Source of the DNA: JANNSX01 sp046348995
GTDB lineage: Bacteria > Pseudomonadota > Alphaproteobacteria > Rhizobiales > Hyphomicrobiaceae
DNA: 64,000 nucleotides
Direction: 5' to 3'
NCBI GenBank assembly: GCA_046348995.1
Contig: JAXMDB010000009.1
Coordinates: 1 to 64,000, forward strand
Shown piece by piece: positions 8,131-15,937 of this stretch; positions within the stretch are counted from its first letter, which is position 1; each line of letters opens with the position of its first letter. Under the pieces are notes generated by a model that searched no databases, had not been told where the DNA came from, and worked only from the letters and a program-made list of their open reading frames with translations. The position numbers were made by a program, and so were the translations under genes.

Positions 8131-8889
8131 TCACGCCGTATGAAAGTGGAAGTTCGACGTGTCGGACTCGAGCATCACCGACATGAACGAGACATGCCGC
8201 GCCCGGGCGAGCGCCCACACCGTCGCCTCCACCATATCGCGATTGTCGACCCAGCTCTTGGCATCGCGCGGCGCGTTCCAGGCTTCGGCATCGAGCGGCG
8301 AGAGGTCCTTGAGATAGGGCGGATAGAGCGCGGTGATGCGGATTCTCGTCCCGCGCAACTCCTGCCTGAGGCCGTCGGTGAAGCCGGCCTGGCCGTATTT
8401 CGAGGCGGCCATCGCGATCGAGGCTGTCTGCAGCGGCACATGCGTCATGCCGGTGACGGAGACCAGGTTGACGATGTCGGCGGCGGGGGACTTTCGGAGC
8501 AGCGGCAAGAGCCCACGCGTCAGCAGCAAGGTGCCGGTGACGTTGGCCGTGATGAGGGCTGCGATCTTTTCGGGTGGGGCGCTCTCCATCGGCCCGGCGA
8601 GCCAGGTCGCGCCGTTGTTGATCAGAATGTCGAGTGGGCGCGCCTCGGCGCAGCGGCGATCGGCGAGCTGTGTGACAGCCGCGATATCGGCAAGATCGAG
8701 CGGCACGGTCTCGGGCGCCGTGCCGGTGCGGTCCCGAATGACGGCGGCAACCTTCTCCAGCGCTTCGGGCTTGCGTGCCGCGAGCGTCAGCTCGGCGCCC
8801 ATATCGGCCAGGATCACAGCATAGGCCGCACCGAGCCCGCGCCCGGCCCCCGTGATGAGCACGCGTTTGCCTTGGACCGGGTTCTGCAT
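8131..8889 (-). CDS. Short-chain dehydrogenase/reductase with a substituted catalytic tyrosine
   Basis: A 252-residue classical SDR. It has the NAD(P)-binding GAGRGLG motif (residues 14-20), the NNG motif (91-93) and the catalytic Ser at 144. The YxxxK catalytic pair reads M160-AAS-K164: the Lys is kept but the Tyr is Met. A Tyr follows directly after the Lys (165) and is not in the usual position. Either the enzyme has a changed mechanism, or it binds cofactor without classical oxidoreductase activity. The gene is transcribed away from the BNR-repeat gene, and no substrate can be inferred from the neighbours. Confidence 0.88.
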   Translation of the reverse strand: MQNPVQGKRVLITGAGRGLGAAYAVILADMGAELTLAARKPEALEKVAAVIRDRTGTAPETVPLDLADIAAVTQLADRRCAEARPLDILINNGATWLAGPMESAPPEKIAALITANVTGTLLLTRGLLPLLRKSPAADIVNLVSVTGMTHVPLQTASIAMAASKYGQAGFTDGLRQELRGTRIRITALYPPYLKDLSPLDAEAWNAPRDAKSWVDNRDMVEATVWALARARHVSFMSVMLESDTSNFHFHTA

Positions 8890-9092
8890 GGGCTCGCGCT
8901 CCTTGAACTTGCTGCCGGGCGACGATAGGCCATCCGCGCCCGGCGGGCGAGGCGATGTGCGGGGTCGAGAAAATTGTTAGAGACGATGTCGGTGTGAGGC
9001 CCGACACTTCGTCCTTGCTTCGGCCGCATGCCGCTGCAAGGCTATACGGGCAGGGCGTGCAGCACAGTTTCTACGCAACCCCGGAGCCCCCC

Positions 9093-10211
9093 ATGACCAC
9101 CGTCCGCCTCCTCGTCGGCACCAAGAAGGGCCTGTTCGTCCTGACCTCCGATGGCGCGCGCAAATCCTGGAGCGTCGACGGCCCGCACTTCGGCGGCTGG
9201 CAGGTCTATCACGCGAAGGGCTCGCCCGCCGATCCGAACCGCGTCTGGGCCGCCCAGAGCACAGACTGGTTCGGCCAGCTCATCCAGCGCTCCGAGGACG
9301 GCGGCAAGACCTGGGCGCCGGTCGGCAACGAGTTCCAATACGAGGGCACGCCCGGCCCGCATCTCTGGTACGATGGCACGCCACATCCGTGGGAGTTCAA
9401 GCGCGTCTGGCACCTGGAGCCGTCGCTGGATGATCCCGACACCGTTTACGCCGGCGCCGAGGACGCCGCCCTCTTCAAGTCGACCGACGGCGGCACGTCC
9501 TGGAAAGAGCTGCCCGGCTTGCGCGGTCATGGCGGCGGGCAGTACTGGCAGCCGGGCGCCGGCGGCCTGTGCCTCCACACCATCATCCTCAACGCCAAGC
9601 GGCCGGAGCGCATCGTCGTCGCCGTCTCGGCGGCCGGGGCCTTCCGCACGGACGATGCTGGCGTCACCTGGAAGCCGATCAACGAGGGCCTCGTCTCGCC
9701 CTATGAGCTGCCGCATCCGGAAGCCCATGTCGGCCATTGCGTGCATCACATCGCGGCGCATCCGACGCGGCCAGATACGCTCTTCATGCAGAAGCACTGG
9801 GACGTCTGCCGCAGCGACGACGGCGGCGAGGTCTGGCGCGAGGTCTCGGGCAATCTGCCCTCCGACTTCGGCTTCGTCGTCGACGTCCACGCGCACGAGC
9901 CCGAGACGATCTACGTCATCCCGATCAAGTCGGACAGCGAGCACTATCCCCCAGACGGGAAGCTGCGCGTCTATCGCAGCCGCTCGGGCGGCAACGAATG
10001 GGAGGCGCTGACGAAGGGCCTGCCGCAGGAGAACTGCTACGTGAACGTGCTGCGCGATGCGATGTCGGTCGATACGCTCGATCCCTGCGGGCTCTATTTC
10101 GGGACGACCGGCGGCCAGGTCTACGGCTCGGCCGATGACGGAGACACCTGGACGGCGATCGTGCATGATCTGCCGGCGGTGACGAGCGTCGAGGTGCAGG
10201 CGATCAAATGA
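9093..10211 (+). CDS. BNR/Asp-box repeat (sialidase-like beta-propeller) protein
   Basis: A predicted 372-residue protein from the ATG at 9093; the frame is open further upstream, but homology begins at TVRLLVGTKKGLFVL. It contains several Asp-box motifs of the SxDGGxTW type (RSEDGGKTWAP, KSTDGGTSWKE, RTDDAGVTWKP, RSDDGGEVWRE, GSADDGDTWTA), spaced as in a six- or seven-bladed propeller. There is no signal peptide, so it is probably cytoplasmic. Related proteins are annotated as glycosyl hydrolase or exo-alpha-sialidase, but no sialidase catalytic residues are apparent. Its stop codon overlaps the start of the ThiS/MoaD-like gene (ATGA), so the two are translationally coupled. Confidence 0.85.
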   Translation: MTTVRLLVGTKKGLFVLTSDGARKSWSVDGPHFGGWQVYHAKGSPADPNRVWAAQSTDWFGQLIQRSEDGGKTWAPVGNEFQYEGTPGPHLWYDGTPHPWEFKRVWHLEPSLDDPDTVYAGAEDAALFKSTDGGTSWKELPGLRGHGGGQYWQPGAGGLCLHTIILNAKRPERIVVAVSAAGAFRTDDAGVTWKPINEGLVSPYELPHPEAHVGHCVHHIAAHPTRPDTLFMQKHWDVCRSDDGGEVWREVSGNLPSDFGFVVDVHAHEPETIYVIPIKSDSEHYPPDGKLRVYRSRSGGNEWEALTKGLPQENCYVNVLRDAMSVDTLDPCGLYFGTTGGQVYGSADDGDTWTAIVHDLPAVTSVEVQAIK

Positions 10212-10516
10212 GCGCGGCGCACGTGAGAGTCGTGCTGCCGTTTCATCTGCGGCGGCTTGCAGGCAGCGACGGCGAGGTGATCGTCGCGGTTGCTGGCGCC
10301 GTCACGGCGGCGAGCGTGCTCGAGGCGCTGGAAGAGGTGCTACCGGTGCTCAAGGGCACGATCCGCGAGCATGGCAGCCTCAAGCGCCGCGCTTTCGTGC
10401 GCTTCTTCGCCTGTGGCCGCGACCTCTCGCACGAGCCGGCCGATGCGCCGCTGCCCGACGCGGTCGCGACCGGCGCCGAGCCGTTCCGGATCGTGGGGGC
10501 GATGTCGGGCGGGTGA
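10208..10516 (+). CDS. MoaD/ThiS-like (beta-grasp, ubiquitin-like) protein ending in Gly-Gly
   Basis: A protein of 102 residues with the length, strand pattern and C-terminus of the ThiS/MoaD sulfur-carrier family: it ends MSGG, so the last two residues are Gly-Gly. In that family the C-terminal carboxylate is adenylated by an E1-like enzyme (MoeB/ThiF) and thiocarboxylated or conjugated. No E1-like gene, thiamine gene or other molybdopterin-synthesis gene is nearby. Instead, the gene overlaps the BNR-repeat gene by 4 bp (ATGA). A role linked to the beta-propeller protein is the best inference, and the chemistry is unknown. Confidence 0.8.
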   Translation: MSAAHVRVVLPFHLRRLAGSDGEVIVAVAGAVTAASVLEALEEVLPVLKGTIREHGSLKRRAFVRFFACGRDLSHEPADAPLPDAVATGAEPFRIVGAMSGG

Positions 10517-10524
10517 GGGTTAGA

Positions 10525-10556
10525 CTGGGGTCAGACCCTGCGGGTCTGACCCCCAG
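10525..10556 (+). terminator. Perfect 12-bp stem hairpin after the MoaD/ThiS-like gene
   Basis: GGGGTCAGACCC (10527-10538) is exactly complementary to GGGTCTGACCCC (10542-10553) around a 3-nt loop, nine bases after the stop of the preceding gene. The very stable stem could end transcription, but no T-tract follows. It may instead be a small palindromic repeat. Confidence 0.5.
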
Positions 10557-10632
10557 GGCGCAGTGAAGGCAATGCGATCGGATTTCCTCCACGTCAGGTC
10601 GCATACCAGCTGTTGCGCATGCCCTCTCAATA

Positions 10633-10657
10633 CCGTCATCCGGGCGAAGGCCGGGAC
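10633..10657 (+). repeat. Interspersed-repeat-like sequence
   Basis: CCGTCATCCGGGCGAAGGCC and the following bases resemble the short 'CGTCATCCCGGGCGAAGGCCGG' type intergenic elements common in alphaproteobacterial genomes. This is recognition by eye. It lies in the 275-bp gap between the MoaD/ThiS-like gene and the protease gene, where I see no other gene. Confidence 0.35.
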
Positions 10658-10791
10658 CTGCGGACCTCGCGGTCGTTCGTCGGTCTCGCCCGGTCAGACG
10701 ACATCGCCCGCGACCAAGCCGCTCGATTGCAGTCCGGCAAGCATCCCATTAGCTTACGCCCGCAAATCAAACGGCGGACGAGGGGAACGGC

Positions 10792-12189
10792 ATGCGGCGG
10801 GTGATGGGGTTTCTGGCGGTGCTCATAGCGCTTGCGCTCTCGGGCGTGGCGTTCGCCGACGACAAACGGGCGCCGGAAAGCCTCGCCGAGCTCAAGCTCT
10901 CTTACGCGCCGCTCGTCAAGCAGACGGCGCCGGCCGTCGTCAACGTCTACGTCACGCGCCGGGTTAAGCGCTTCGTCTCGCCGTTCCAGGACCCGTTCTT
11001 CCGCCAGTTCTTCGGCGACGACCTGGGCGTGCCGCGCGAGCGGCTCGAGAATTCGCTCGGCTCCGGCGTCATCGTCTCGGCCGATGGGCTCGTCGTCACC
11101 AACGCGCACGTCATCAAGGGCTCGGGCGAGGCCGAGATCCGCATCGCGCTCGCCGACAAGCGCGAGATCGACGCCAAGGTCATCCTGATGGACGAGCGCG
11201 CCGACTTGGCCGTGCTCAAGATCGACGCGCGCGAGACGTTTCCCTACCTCGAGATGGTCGACAGCGACAAGATCGAGGTCGGCGACATCGTGCTCGCCAT
11301 CGGCAATCCGTTCGGCGTCGGGCAGACGGTGACGACGGGCATCGTTTCCGCGCTCGCCCGCACCGCCGTCGGCAACTCGGACACGCAGTACTTCATCCAG
11401 ACGGACGCGGCGATCAATCCGGGCAACTCCGGCGGCGCGCTCGTCGACATGTCGGGCAAGCTCGTCGGCATCAACACGGCGATCTTCTCGCGCTCAGGCG
11501 GCTCGCAGGGCGTGGGCTTTGCGATCCCTGCCAATATGGTGAAGCCGTTCGTCGAGAGCGCCGTGACGGGCCGCGCGTTGAAGCGGCCGTGGCTCGGCGC
11601 CAAGCTCGAGCCGGTGACGCGCGAGATCGCCGATGCGCTGGGGCTGCCGCGCGTGACGGGCGCCTTCGTTGCGAAGGTCTACGACGAGGGGCCGGCAAAG
11701 GATGCCGGGCTCCAGGAGAAGGACGTCATCGTCGGCATTGACGCGCACGAGGTCGAGGACCCGCGCGCGCTCACCTATCGCATGGGGACGCTCGGCGTCG
11801 GCGCGTCGGCGAAGCTCAGGGTGCTGCGCGGCGGCGCCGAGCAGACCGTCGACATCGCGCTGGCCGAGGCGCCGAGCTTCGATCAGACCGCGCAGCGCGA
11901 GCTCTCGGGCGCTCACCCCTTCGACGGCACGCGTGTGGCGTTGCTCTCACCCGCGCTCGCCGAGGAGATCGGCTTGGATGATCTGGCCGGCGTCGTCATC
12001 ACCGCGATCCGCTCGGGCTCGATCGCGCAAGGGCTTGGCCTACGCCCCGGCGACGTGATCGTGCGCGTCGGCGGCAGCCGCATCGACAGCCTCGACGAGC
12101 TGTCGGGAGCGATCGACCAGCCGCGCAGCCTCTGGCGGGTGGAGATCAGGCGGGGGAACCGCATACTGAAGCTGGTGGTGCCGGGGTAG
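10792..12189 (+). CDS. Do-type (DegP/DegQ-like) periplasmic serine protease
   Basis: A protein of 465 residues with an N-terminal signal peptide that ends near residue 22 (VAFAD). The trypsin-like domain carries the triad His106 (TNAHV), Asp138 (ADLAVLK) and Ser213 (GNSGGAL). Two PDZ domains follow, at about 250-350 and 375-460. This is the HtrA/Do family, which degrades or refolds damaged envelope proteins. The flexible Phe-rich segment FVSPFQDPFFRQFF near residue 65 corresponds to the LA loop of Do proteases. I leave the symbol open because DegP, DegQ and MucD types cannot be separated by eye. It is a single gene, with an inverted-repeat element after it. Confidence 0.92.
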   Translation: MRRVMGFLAVLIALALSGVAFADDKRAPESLAELKLSYAPLVKQTAPAVVNVYVTRRVKRFVSPFQDPFFRQFFGDDLGVPRERLENSLGSGVIVSADGLVVTNAHVIKGSGEAEIRIALADKREIDAKVILMDERADLAVLKIDARETFPYLEMVDSDKIEVGDIVLAIGNPFGVGQTVTTGIVSALARTAVGNSDTQYFIQTDAAINPGNSGGALVDMSGKLVGINTAIFSRSGGSQGVGFAIPANMVKPFVESAVTGRALKRPWLGAKLEPVTREIADALGLPRVTGAFVAKVYDEGPAKDAGLQEKDVIVGIDAHEVEDPRALTYRMGTLGVGASAKLRVLRGGAEQTVDIALAEAPSFDQTAQRELSGAHPFDGTRVALLSPALAEEIGLDDLAGVVITAIRSGSIAQGLGLRPGDVIVRVGGSRIDSLDELSGAIDQPRSLWRVEIRRGNRILKLVVPG

Positions 12190-12199
12190 GAACACGTCC

Positions 12200-12350
12200 G
12201 TCATCCTCACGCCGCGAGCGCAAGCGCCGAGCGAGCGTGGGGATCCAGCGGTAGGCTTCGGCCGACGGCCGTCGACAACGTGCCTTCGGCACAGTCTCTC
12301 TCCTGGATCCCCATCCGGCGCTCGCTGTTGCTCGCTTGGATGAGGATGAC
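12200..12350. repeat. Nested inverted repeat between two convergent genes
   Basis: Outer arms GTCATCCTCA (12200-12209) and TGAGGATGAC (12341-12350) are exact inverse complements. Inner arms GGGGATCCAG (12239-12248) and CTGGATCCCC (12303-12312) also match, and CGAGCGAGCG has a CGCTCGCTG-type counterpart. The element fills the gap between the convergent protease and MFS genes. It may act as a bidirectional terminator, or be a copy of a palindromic intergenic repeat family. Confidence 0.65.
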
Positions 12351-12360
12351 GAGGTGGCCC

Positions 12361-13665
12361 TCACTCATCCGCCGGCTTCTTGTGCGGGTGCTTCCTATGC
12401 ACGGCACGGGGATCGAGCTCGGGGGCGCCGAGGCTGGTGGAGGTCATCGGCGTGACCGGCGTCGGCACGTAGTCGCCTTGCTGCTCGGCGGAGGGCGCGG
12501 GGCGCAGCGCCATGCGCAGCGCCGTAAAGACCGCGAGCGCGCCCTGGCATAGCGCCAGGTAACAGAAGAGACTCGTCGTCCCGGCTTGGTCCATGATATA
12601 GCCAGCCGCGAGCGGGCCGATGGTGGCGCCCGCCGCCCAGATGAAGAGCAGGCCAGCACTCGCCGCCACGAACTGATCCTTGGCGATGTAGTCGTTGGTC
12701 TGGCCGATGCCCAACGCATAGAGGGGCGCCATCAGCGCGCTCAAAAGCACGAGCATCGCGAGCAGGGTCTCGAAGCTCTCGATGGGCAGCACGATGAGCG
12801 CGAAGGCGAGCGCGGCCGACGCGGCGGAAGAGGCGAGAATGAGTGGCCGCCGTCCGATGTGATCGGAGAGCCAGCCGATCGGGAACTGCATCGCAAAGCC
12901 CGCGACGGTCGCGCCAGTCAAGATCCAGGCGAGCTGATTGTTGGAGAGCCCGGCGCCGGTCGCGTAGGAGGGGACGAGGCCGTAGTAGGCGGAGGAGCCG
13001 AGCCCCACCACGAAGCACGTCGTGACGCCGGTCGGCGAGGCGGCGAAGAGTTTCACGAGCGGCAGGTGCTCCCGCTCCTCGATGTCGGGGTTGGAGACGA
13101 CCGTCAGCGACATGGGCACGAGCGCGGTAATGAGCATGCCCGTCACGACGGTGAACAGCACGGCGGCGCCGAACGTCTCCTGATAGTTGAGCGCCAGCGG
13201 CCCCAGCCCGCTCGCCGCCCACGACGCCGCCATGTAGACGCCGAAGATCGTGCCGCGATTGGTCTCCGTCGCCTTGTCGTTGAGCCAGCTCTCGACGATG
13301 ACGGAGAGGCCGGCCAGCGCATAGCCGACGACCGCGTGCAGGCCGACCCAGATGATCGGTTTCGCAATGACGATGTGGGCCGCCGCGGCATTCGCCGCCA
13401 CCGCCGCGAACACCGTGAAGGCGCGCGCGTGGCCGACGCGATCGATGATGCGGTGGCACGTCATCGTGCCGAGCAGGAAGGCCAGGTGATAGGCCGAGTT
13501 GACGCTGCCGATCAGGAACGCCGGCACGTCCTGGCGCGCGAGCAGCGTGTAGACGAGCGGCGACAGGATGCCGAGCCCCGCCTCCATGAAGAGCACGGCA
13601 AGGAGAACCATGAAGACGGGTTTGAGCCCGTCGCGGAACGTCAGTGTCGTGTCTTCGCTGTGCAT
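12361..13665 (-). CDS. Major facilitator superfamily transporter
   Basis: A predicted 434-residue integral membrane protein with about 12 hydrophobic helices. It has a loop motif GWLSDHIGRRPL between helices 8 and 9 that fits the MFS signature after TM2 in each half, and a related but weaker RIIDRVGHARAF in the first half. The C-terminus is a hydrophilic tail of about 45 residues rich in Pro and His. It resembles the YcaD-like MFS subfamily. The substrate cannot be inferred from the neighbours. It is a single gene, convergent with the protease, with a 265-bp intergenic stretch upstream. Confidence 0.87.
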   Translation of the reverse strand: MHSEDTTLTFRDGLKPVFMVLLAVLFMEAGLGILSPLVYTLLARQDVPAFLIGSVNSAYHLAFLLGTMTCHRIIDRVGHARAFTVFAAVAANAAAAHIVIAKPIIWVGLHAVVGYALAGLSVIVESWLNDKATETNRGTIFGVYMAASWAASGLGPLALNYQETFGAAVLFTVVTGMLITALVPMSLTVVSNPDIEEREHLPLVKLFAASPTGVTTCFVVGLGSSAYYGLVPSYATGAGLSNNQLAWILTGATVAGFAMQFPIGWLSDHIGRRPLILASSAASAALAFALIVLPIESFETLLAMLVLLSALMAPLYALGIGQTNDYIAKDQFVAASAGLLFIWAAGATIGPLAAGYIMDQAGTTSLFCYLALCQGALAVFTALRMALRPAPSAEQQGDYVPTPVTPMTSTSLGAPELDPRAVHRKHPHKKPADE

Positions 13666-13830
13666 GCGTCGCAGTATCGGCGACGCGAGGGCGCTGCGGC
13701 AAGCGTCAACGAGGCATCAGCGAGGCGACGAGGGGAGCGTCGATGGTATAGTTCTCGAGGTTCCTCTAGGTGTGAAAAGGTTCCGTCGACAGTAGAGCGG
13801 CCCCTACTGAGGTCGCCGCCAACATTTGCG

Positions 13831-13856
13831 TTGACACAATGTTCGTTGTGCATAAT
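13831..13856 (+). promoter_or_regulatory. Promoter-like elements with an overlapping inverted repeat
   Basis: A perfect -35 hexamer TTGACA (13831-13836) is followed by CACAA-N6-TTGTG (13835-13850) and by CATAAT (13851-13856). The 14-bp gap between the two hexamers is shorter than normal, so the -10 assignment is uncertain. The inverted repeat could be an operator. The elements lie at the AT-rich edge of the islet that carries the next gene. Confidence 0.3.
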
Positions 13857-13930
13857 TGTAGATTGCGGTTGCGTATGGTATTGCGAAGAAGGCAAGCATC
13901 TTCAACGGTGGCGGCGAGCGGGTCTTAGTT

Positions 13931-14377
13931 ATGTCTATTCAGGAAAAGGCAATAGAGGCGGTTATAAGTTTCCACAAGGCAACCGGAGAGGAAATTGAGA
14001 ACGCGCATGCTATTGATACGTGCAGGTCGTTCTGCAATGGAAAACTTGTAACAATCGAATTTTCAATTGAAGAAAAAGGAAAGATCGAAGACTTGGTGAA
14101 TTATGTCTATGTCGTGAATGACGATTATCGCGTGTATATGAACGACGAAGATTTGATTAGTGCGTTGAAAGGGGAGAAGGGCGGATTCTTTGCCTCCCTC
14201 TCATCGTCCGAGCACTTGGCGGGGATTATGGCGCTCTTGATTGTGGTGGCGCTGGTAGCGCTTACCGTCGCGGCCTATGTTAACGGCGACGTAGAGTCAA
14301 AGAAGGTGTTGAGCCAGACGCTTGCAAGCGGCTTTGCTTTGGTCCTTGGATTTTATTTCGGAAAGTCGACTGCTTAG
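13931..14377 (+). CDS. Hypothetical protein with two C-terminal membrane helices, AT-rich gene
   Basis: A protein of 148 residues. Residues about 1-90 are soluble and mixed alpha/beta, with many Glu and Lys residues. Residues about 98-117 (MALLIVVALVALTVAAY core) and 130-145 are hydrophobic and make a helical hairpin. I recognise no family. By eye, base composition is far below the surroundings: lines 14041-14160 hold 40 G/C in 120 bases, whereas neighbouring genes are well above 60%. Codons ending in A or T are frequent. The gene stands alone with promoter-like elements upstream, and both flanking genes point towards other functions. Recent horizontal acquisition is likely. Confidence 0.7.
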   Translation: MSIQEKAIEAVISFHKATGEEIENAHAIDTCRSFCNGKLVTIEFSIEEKGKIEDLVNYVYVVNDDYRVYMNDEDLISALKGEKGGFFASLSSSEHLAGIMALLIVVALVALTVAAYVNGDVESKKVLSQTLASGFALVLGFYFGKSTA

Positions 14378-14490
14378 CGCAAAGCAGGCGTAGAAATAGA
14401 GAATCCTTAGGTCAACTCTTTCGTTTTGTAAATGTGACAGGCGTAGAATTGAAAATTCATGCTTCATATGCGATATGCGACCATATTCGC

Positions 14491-15771
14491 CTACATCCGA
14501 TCCTTCAACCGATAGTACGCCATGCCCAGCGCCAGCATTTGGGAGCCCAGCCATTGGCTGGTCGGCACGCGATAGCGTTTGGCGCGCGCGTAGAGCTCGA
14601 GGCGCTCAGGTCTACCGCCGATCGCGTCGGCCACGATCTCGGCCATGATGTGGCTCGTGTTGACGCCGTGGCCGGAGTAGCCCTGCAGGTAGAGCACGTT
14701 CCTGGCGAGCCGCCCGATCAAGGGAATGCGGCTGATGACGATGCCGATGAGGCCGCCCCACTCGTAGTCGATCTTCGTGCCTGCGAGCTCCGGGTAGATC
14801 GCGGCGAGCTTGGGCTGGAGCGCGCCCGAGATGCTTTTGGGATCGCGGTTGGCGTATTGGCACAAGCCGCCGAACAAGAGACGCCGGTCGGCCGACAGGC
14901 GGAAATAGTCGAGCACCATCCGCGTGTCGGCGACAGCGAGGCGCTCCGGATTGATGCGCGCGGCCGTGGCTTCGGAGAGCGGCTCGGTGGCGATCACGAA
15001 GGAGCCGGCCGGAAACAGCAGGCCGCCGAGCGCCTTCTGCTCGAGATGGTGGTAGGCGTTGCCCGCGAGCACGACCCACTGGCAGCGCACCTGGCCCTTG
15101 TCTGTCTTTACGACCGGACTGTCGCCATGGGTGATGCCGGTCGCCTTCGAGGCCTCGAAAATCTTGACGCCGATCGAGGCCGCGCCGCGCGCTTCGCCGA
15201 GCACCAGGTTGAGCGGATGCAGATGCGCGTTGCGGCGGTCGATGAGGCCGCCGGCATAGGCGTCGGTGCCGAGCAGCGCACGCACGCGCTCGCGCCCGAC
15301 CACCTCGAGACCGGCGCCCTGGCCGGCCTGGGTCATCTCCTCGGCGAAGGCCTCGAGGCCCGCCATGTGCTTGTCTTTCGCCGCCGCCTCGATGAAGCCG
15401 CGACGGTGGTCGCAGGCGATGGCGAAGCGCTTGATGTGCCCCTCGACGATGTCGTTGCCGCGGTACCAGAGCTCGGCGACGAGCCGGCGGCCTTCCGCGC
15501 CGAATTGCTTGATGAAACGCTCGGACCCGGGCAGTCCGCCAAGAAGCTGGCCGCCGTTGCGCCCCGAGGCACCCCATCCGATCCGGTGGGCTTCGAGCAG
15601 CACGACGCGGGCGCCGCGGTCGGCCATCTGGATGGCAGTGGCCAATCCCGAGAAACCACCGCCGATGACGCAGACGTCGGCCTCGACATCGCCCTCGAGC
15701 ACCGGATAGCTCGTGCGGTCGTTCACGGTCGCAGCGTAATAGGACCGCGGATGGGGCTCGGCGACGGACAT
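14491..15771 (-). CDS. puuB: Gamma-glutamylputrescine oxidase-like FAD oxidoreductase
   Basis: A 426-residue protein that follows E. coli PuuB along its length: an N-terminal SYYAAT segment, the FAD-binding GGGFSG (37-42) in a DAO-type fold, IGWGASGRNGGQL, HPLNL in the middle, and YSGHGVNTSHIMAE near the C-terminus. PuuB oxidises gamma-glutamylputrescine to an aldehyde, with release of ammonia and H2O2, in putrescine catabolism. The divergent agmatinase gene, which makes putrescine, supports this assignment. Other members of the DAO family (glycine or D-amino acid oxidases) remain possible. TGATCACA sites lie just upstream. Confidence 0.85.
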   Translation of the reverse strand: MSVAEPHPRSYYAATVNDRTSYPVLEGDVEADVCVIGGGFSGLATAIQMADRGARVVLLEAHRIGWGASGRNGGQLLGGLPGSERFIKQFGAEGRRLVAELWYRGNDIVEGHIKRFAIACDHRRGFIEAAAKDKHMAGLEAFAEEMTQAGQGAGLEVVGRERVRALLGTDAYAGGLIDRRNAHLHPLNLVLGEARGAASIGVKIFEASKATGITHGDSPVVKTDKGQVRCQWVVLAGNAYHHLEQKALGGLLFPAGSFVIATEPLSEATAARINPERLAVADTRMVLDYFRLSADRRLLFGGLCQYANRDPKSISGALQPKLAAIYPELAGTKIDYEWGGLIGIVISRIPLIGRLARNVLYLQGYSGHGVNTSHIMAEIVADAIGGRPERLELYARAKRYRVPTSQWLGSQMLALGMAYYRLKDRM

Positions 15772-15790
15772 GAGGCTTCCCGGCTTATTT

Positions 15791-15804
15791 TGTGATCACA
15801 TAGC
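15791..15804 (-). promoter_or_regulatory. TGTGATCACA palindrome upstream of puuB (putative operator)
   Basis: TGTGATCACA (15791-15800) is a perfect 10-bp palindrome. With the next four bases it shares TGATCACA(T/A)AGC with the site at 15914-15925. It lies 20-33 bp before the puuB start. The sequence resembles operators of FadR/GntR-type regulators. The regulator gene itself is not in view. Confidence 0.55.
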
Positions 15805-15913
15805 AGGGGTCTGGTCTCCGATCAACCTGAGCGGCGGGCCTGGACCGCCGGAAAATCACTGTCTAAGGTGGGTTTAGCGAATGCCGCTCTGAGATTTGCG
15901 AGCGGCCGGGACC

Positions 15914-15925
15914 TGATCACAAAGC
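15914..15925 (+). promoter_or_regulatory. TGATCACAAAGC site upstream of speB (putative operator)
   Basis: This 12-mer matches 15793-15804 at 11 of 12 positions and in the same orientation. It ends 12 bp before the agmatinase ATG and abuts the AGGGGG ribosome-binding site. A protein bound here could block transcription or translation start. The pair suggests joint control of the divergent puuB and speB genes. Confidence 0.55.
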
Positions 15926-15937
15926 AAGGGGGACGCG

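Noticed and set aside
12586..13998. 470-residue plus-strand frame antisense to the MFS gene
   Set aside because: The composition (Arg, Glu and Asp runs) and the overlap with a clear transporter argue against coding.
13801..14490. Prophage or insertion sequence at the AT-rich islet
   Set aside because: No integrase, transposase, terminal inverted repeats or target duplication was seen; only one gene and a base-composition shift support acquisition.
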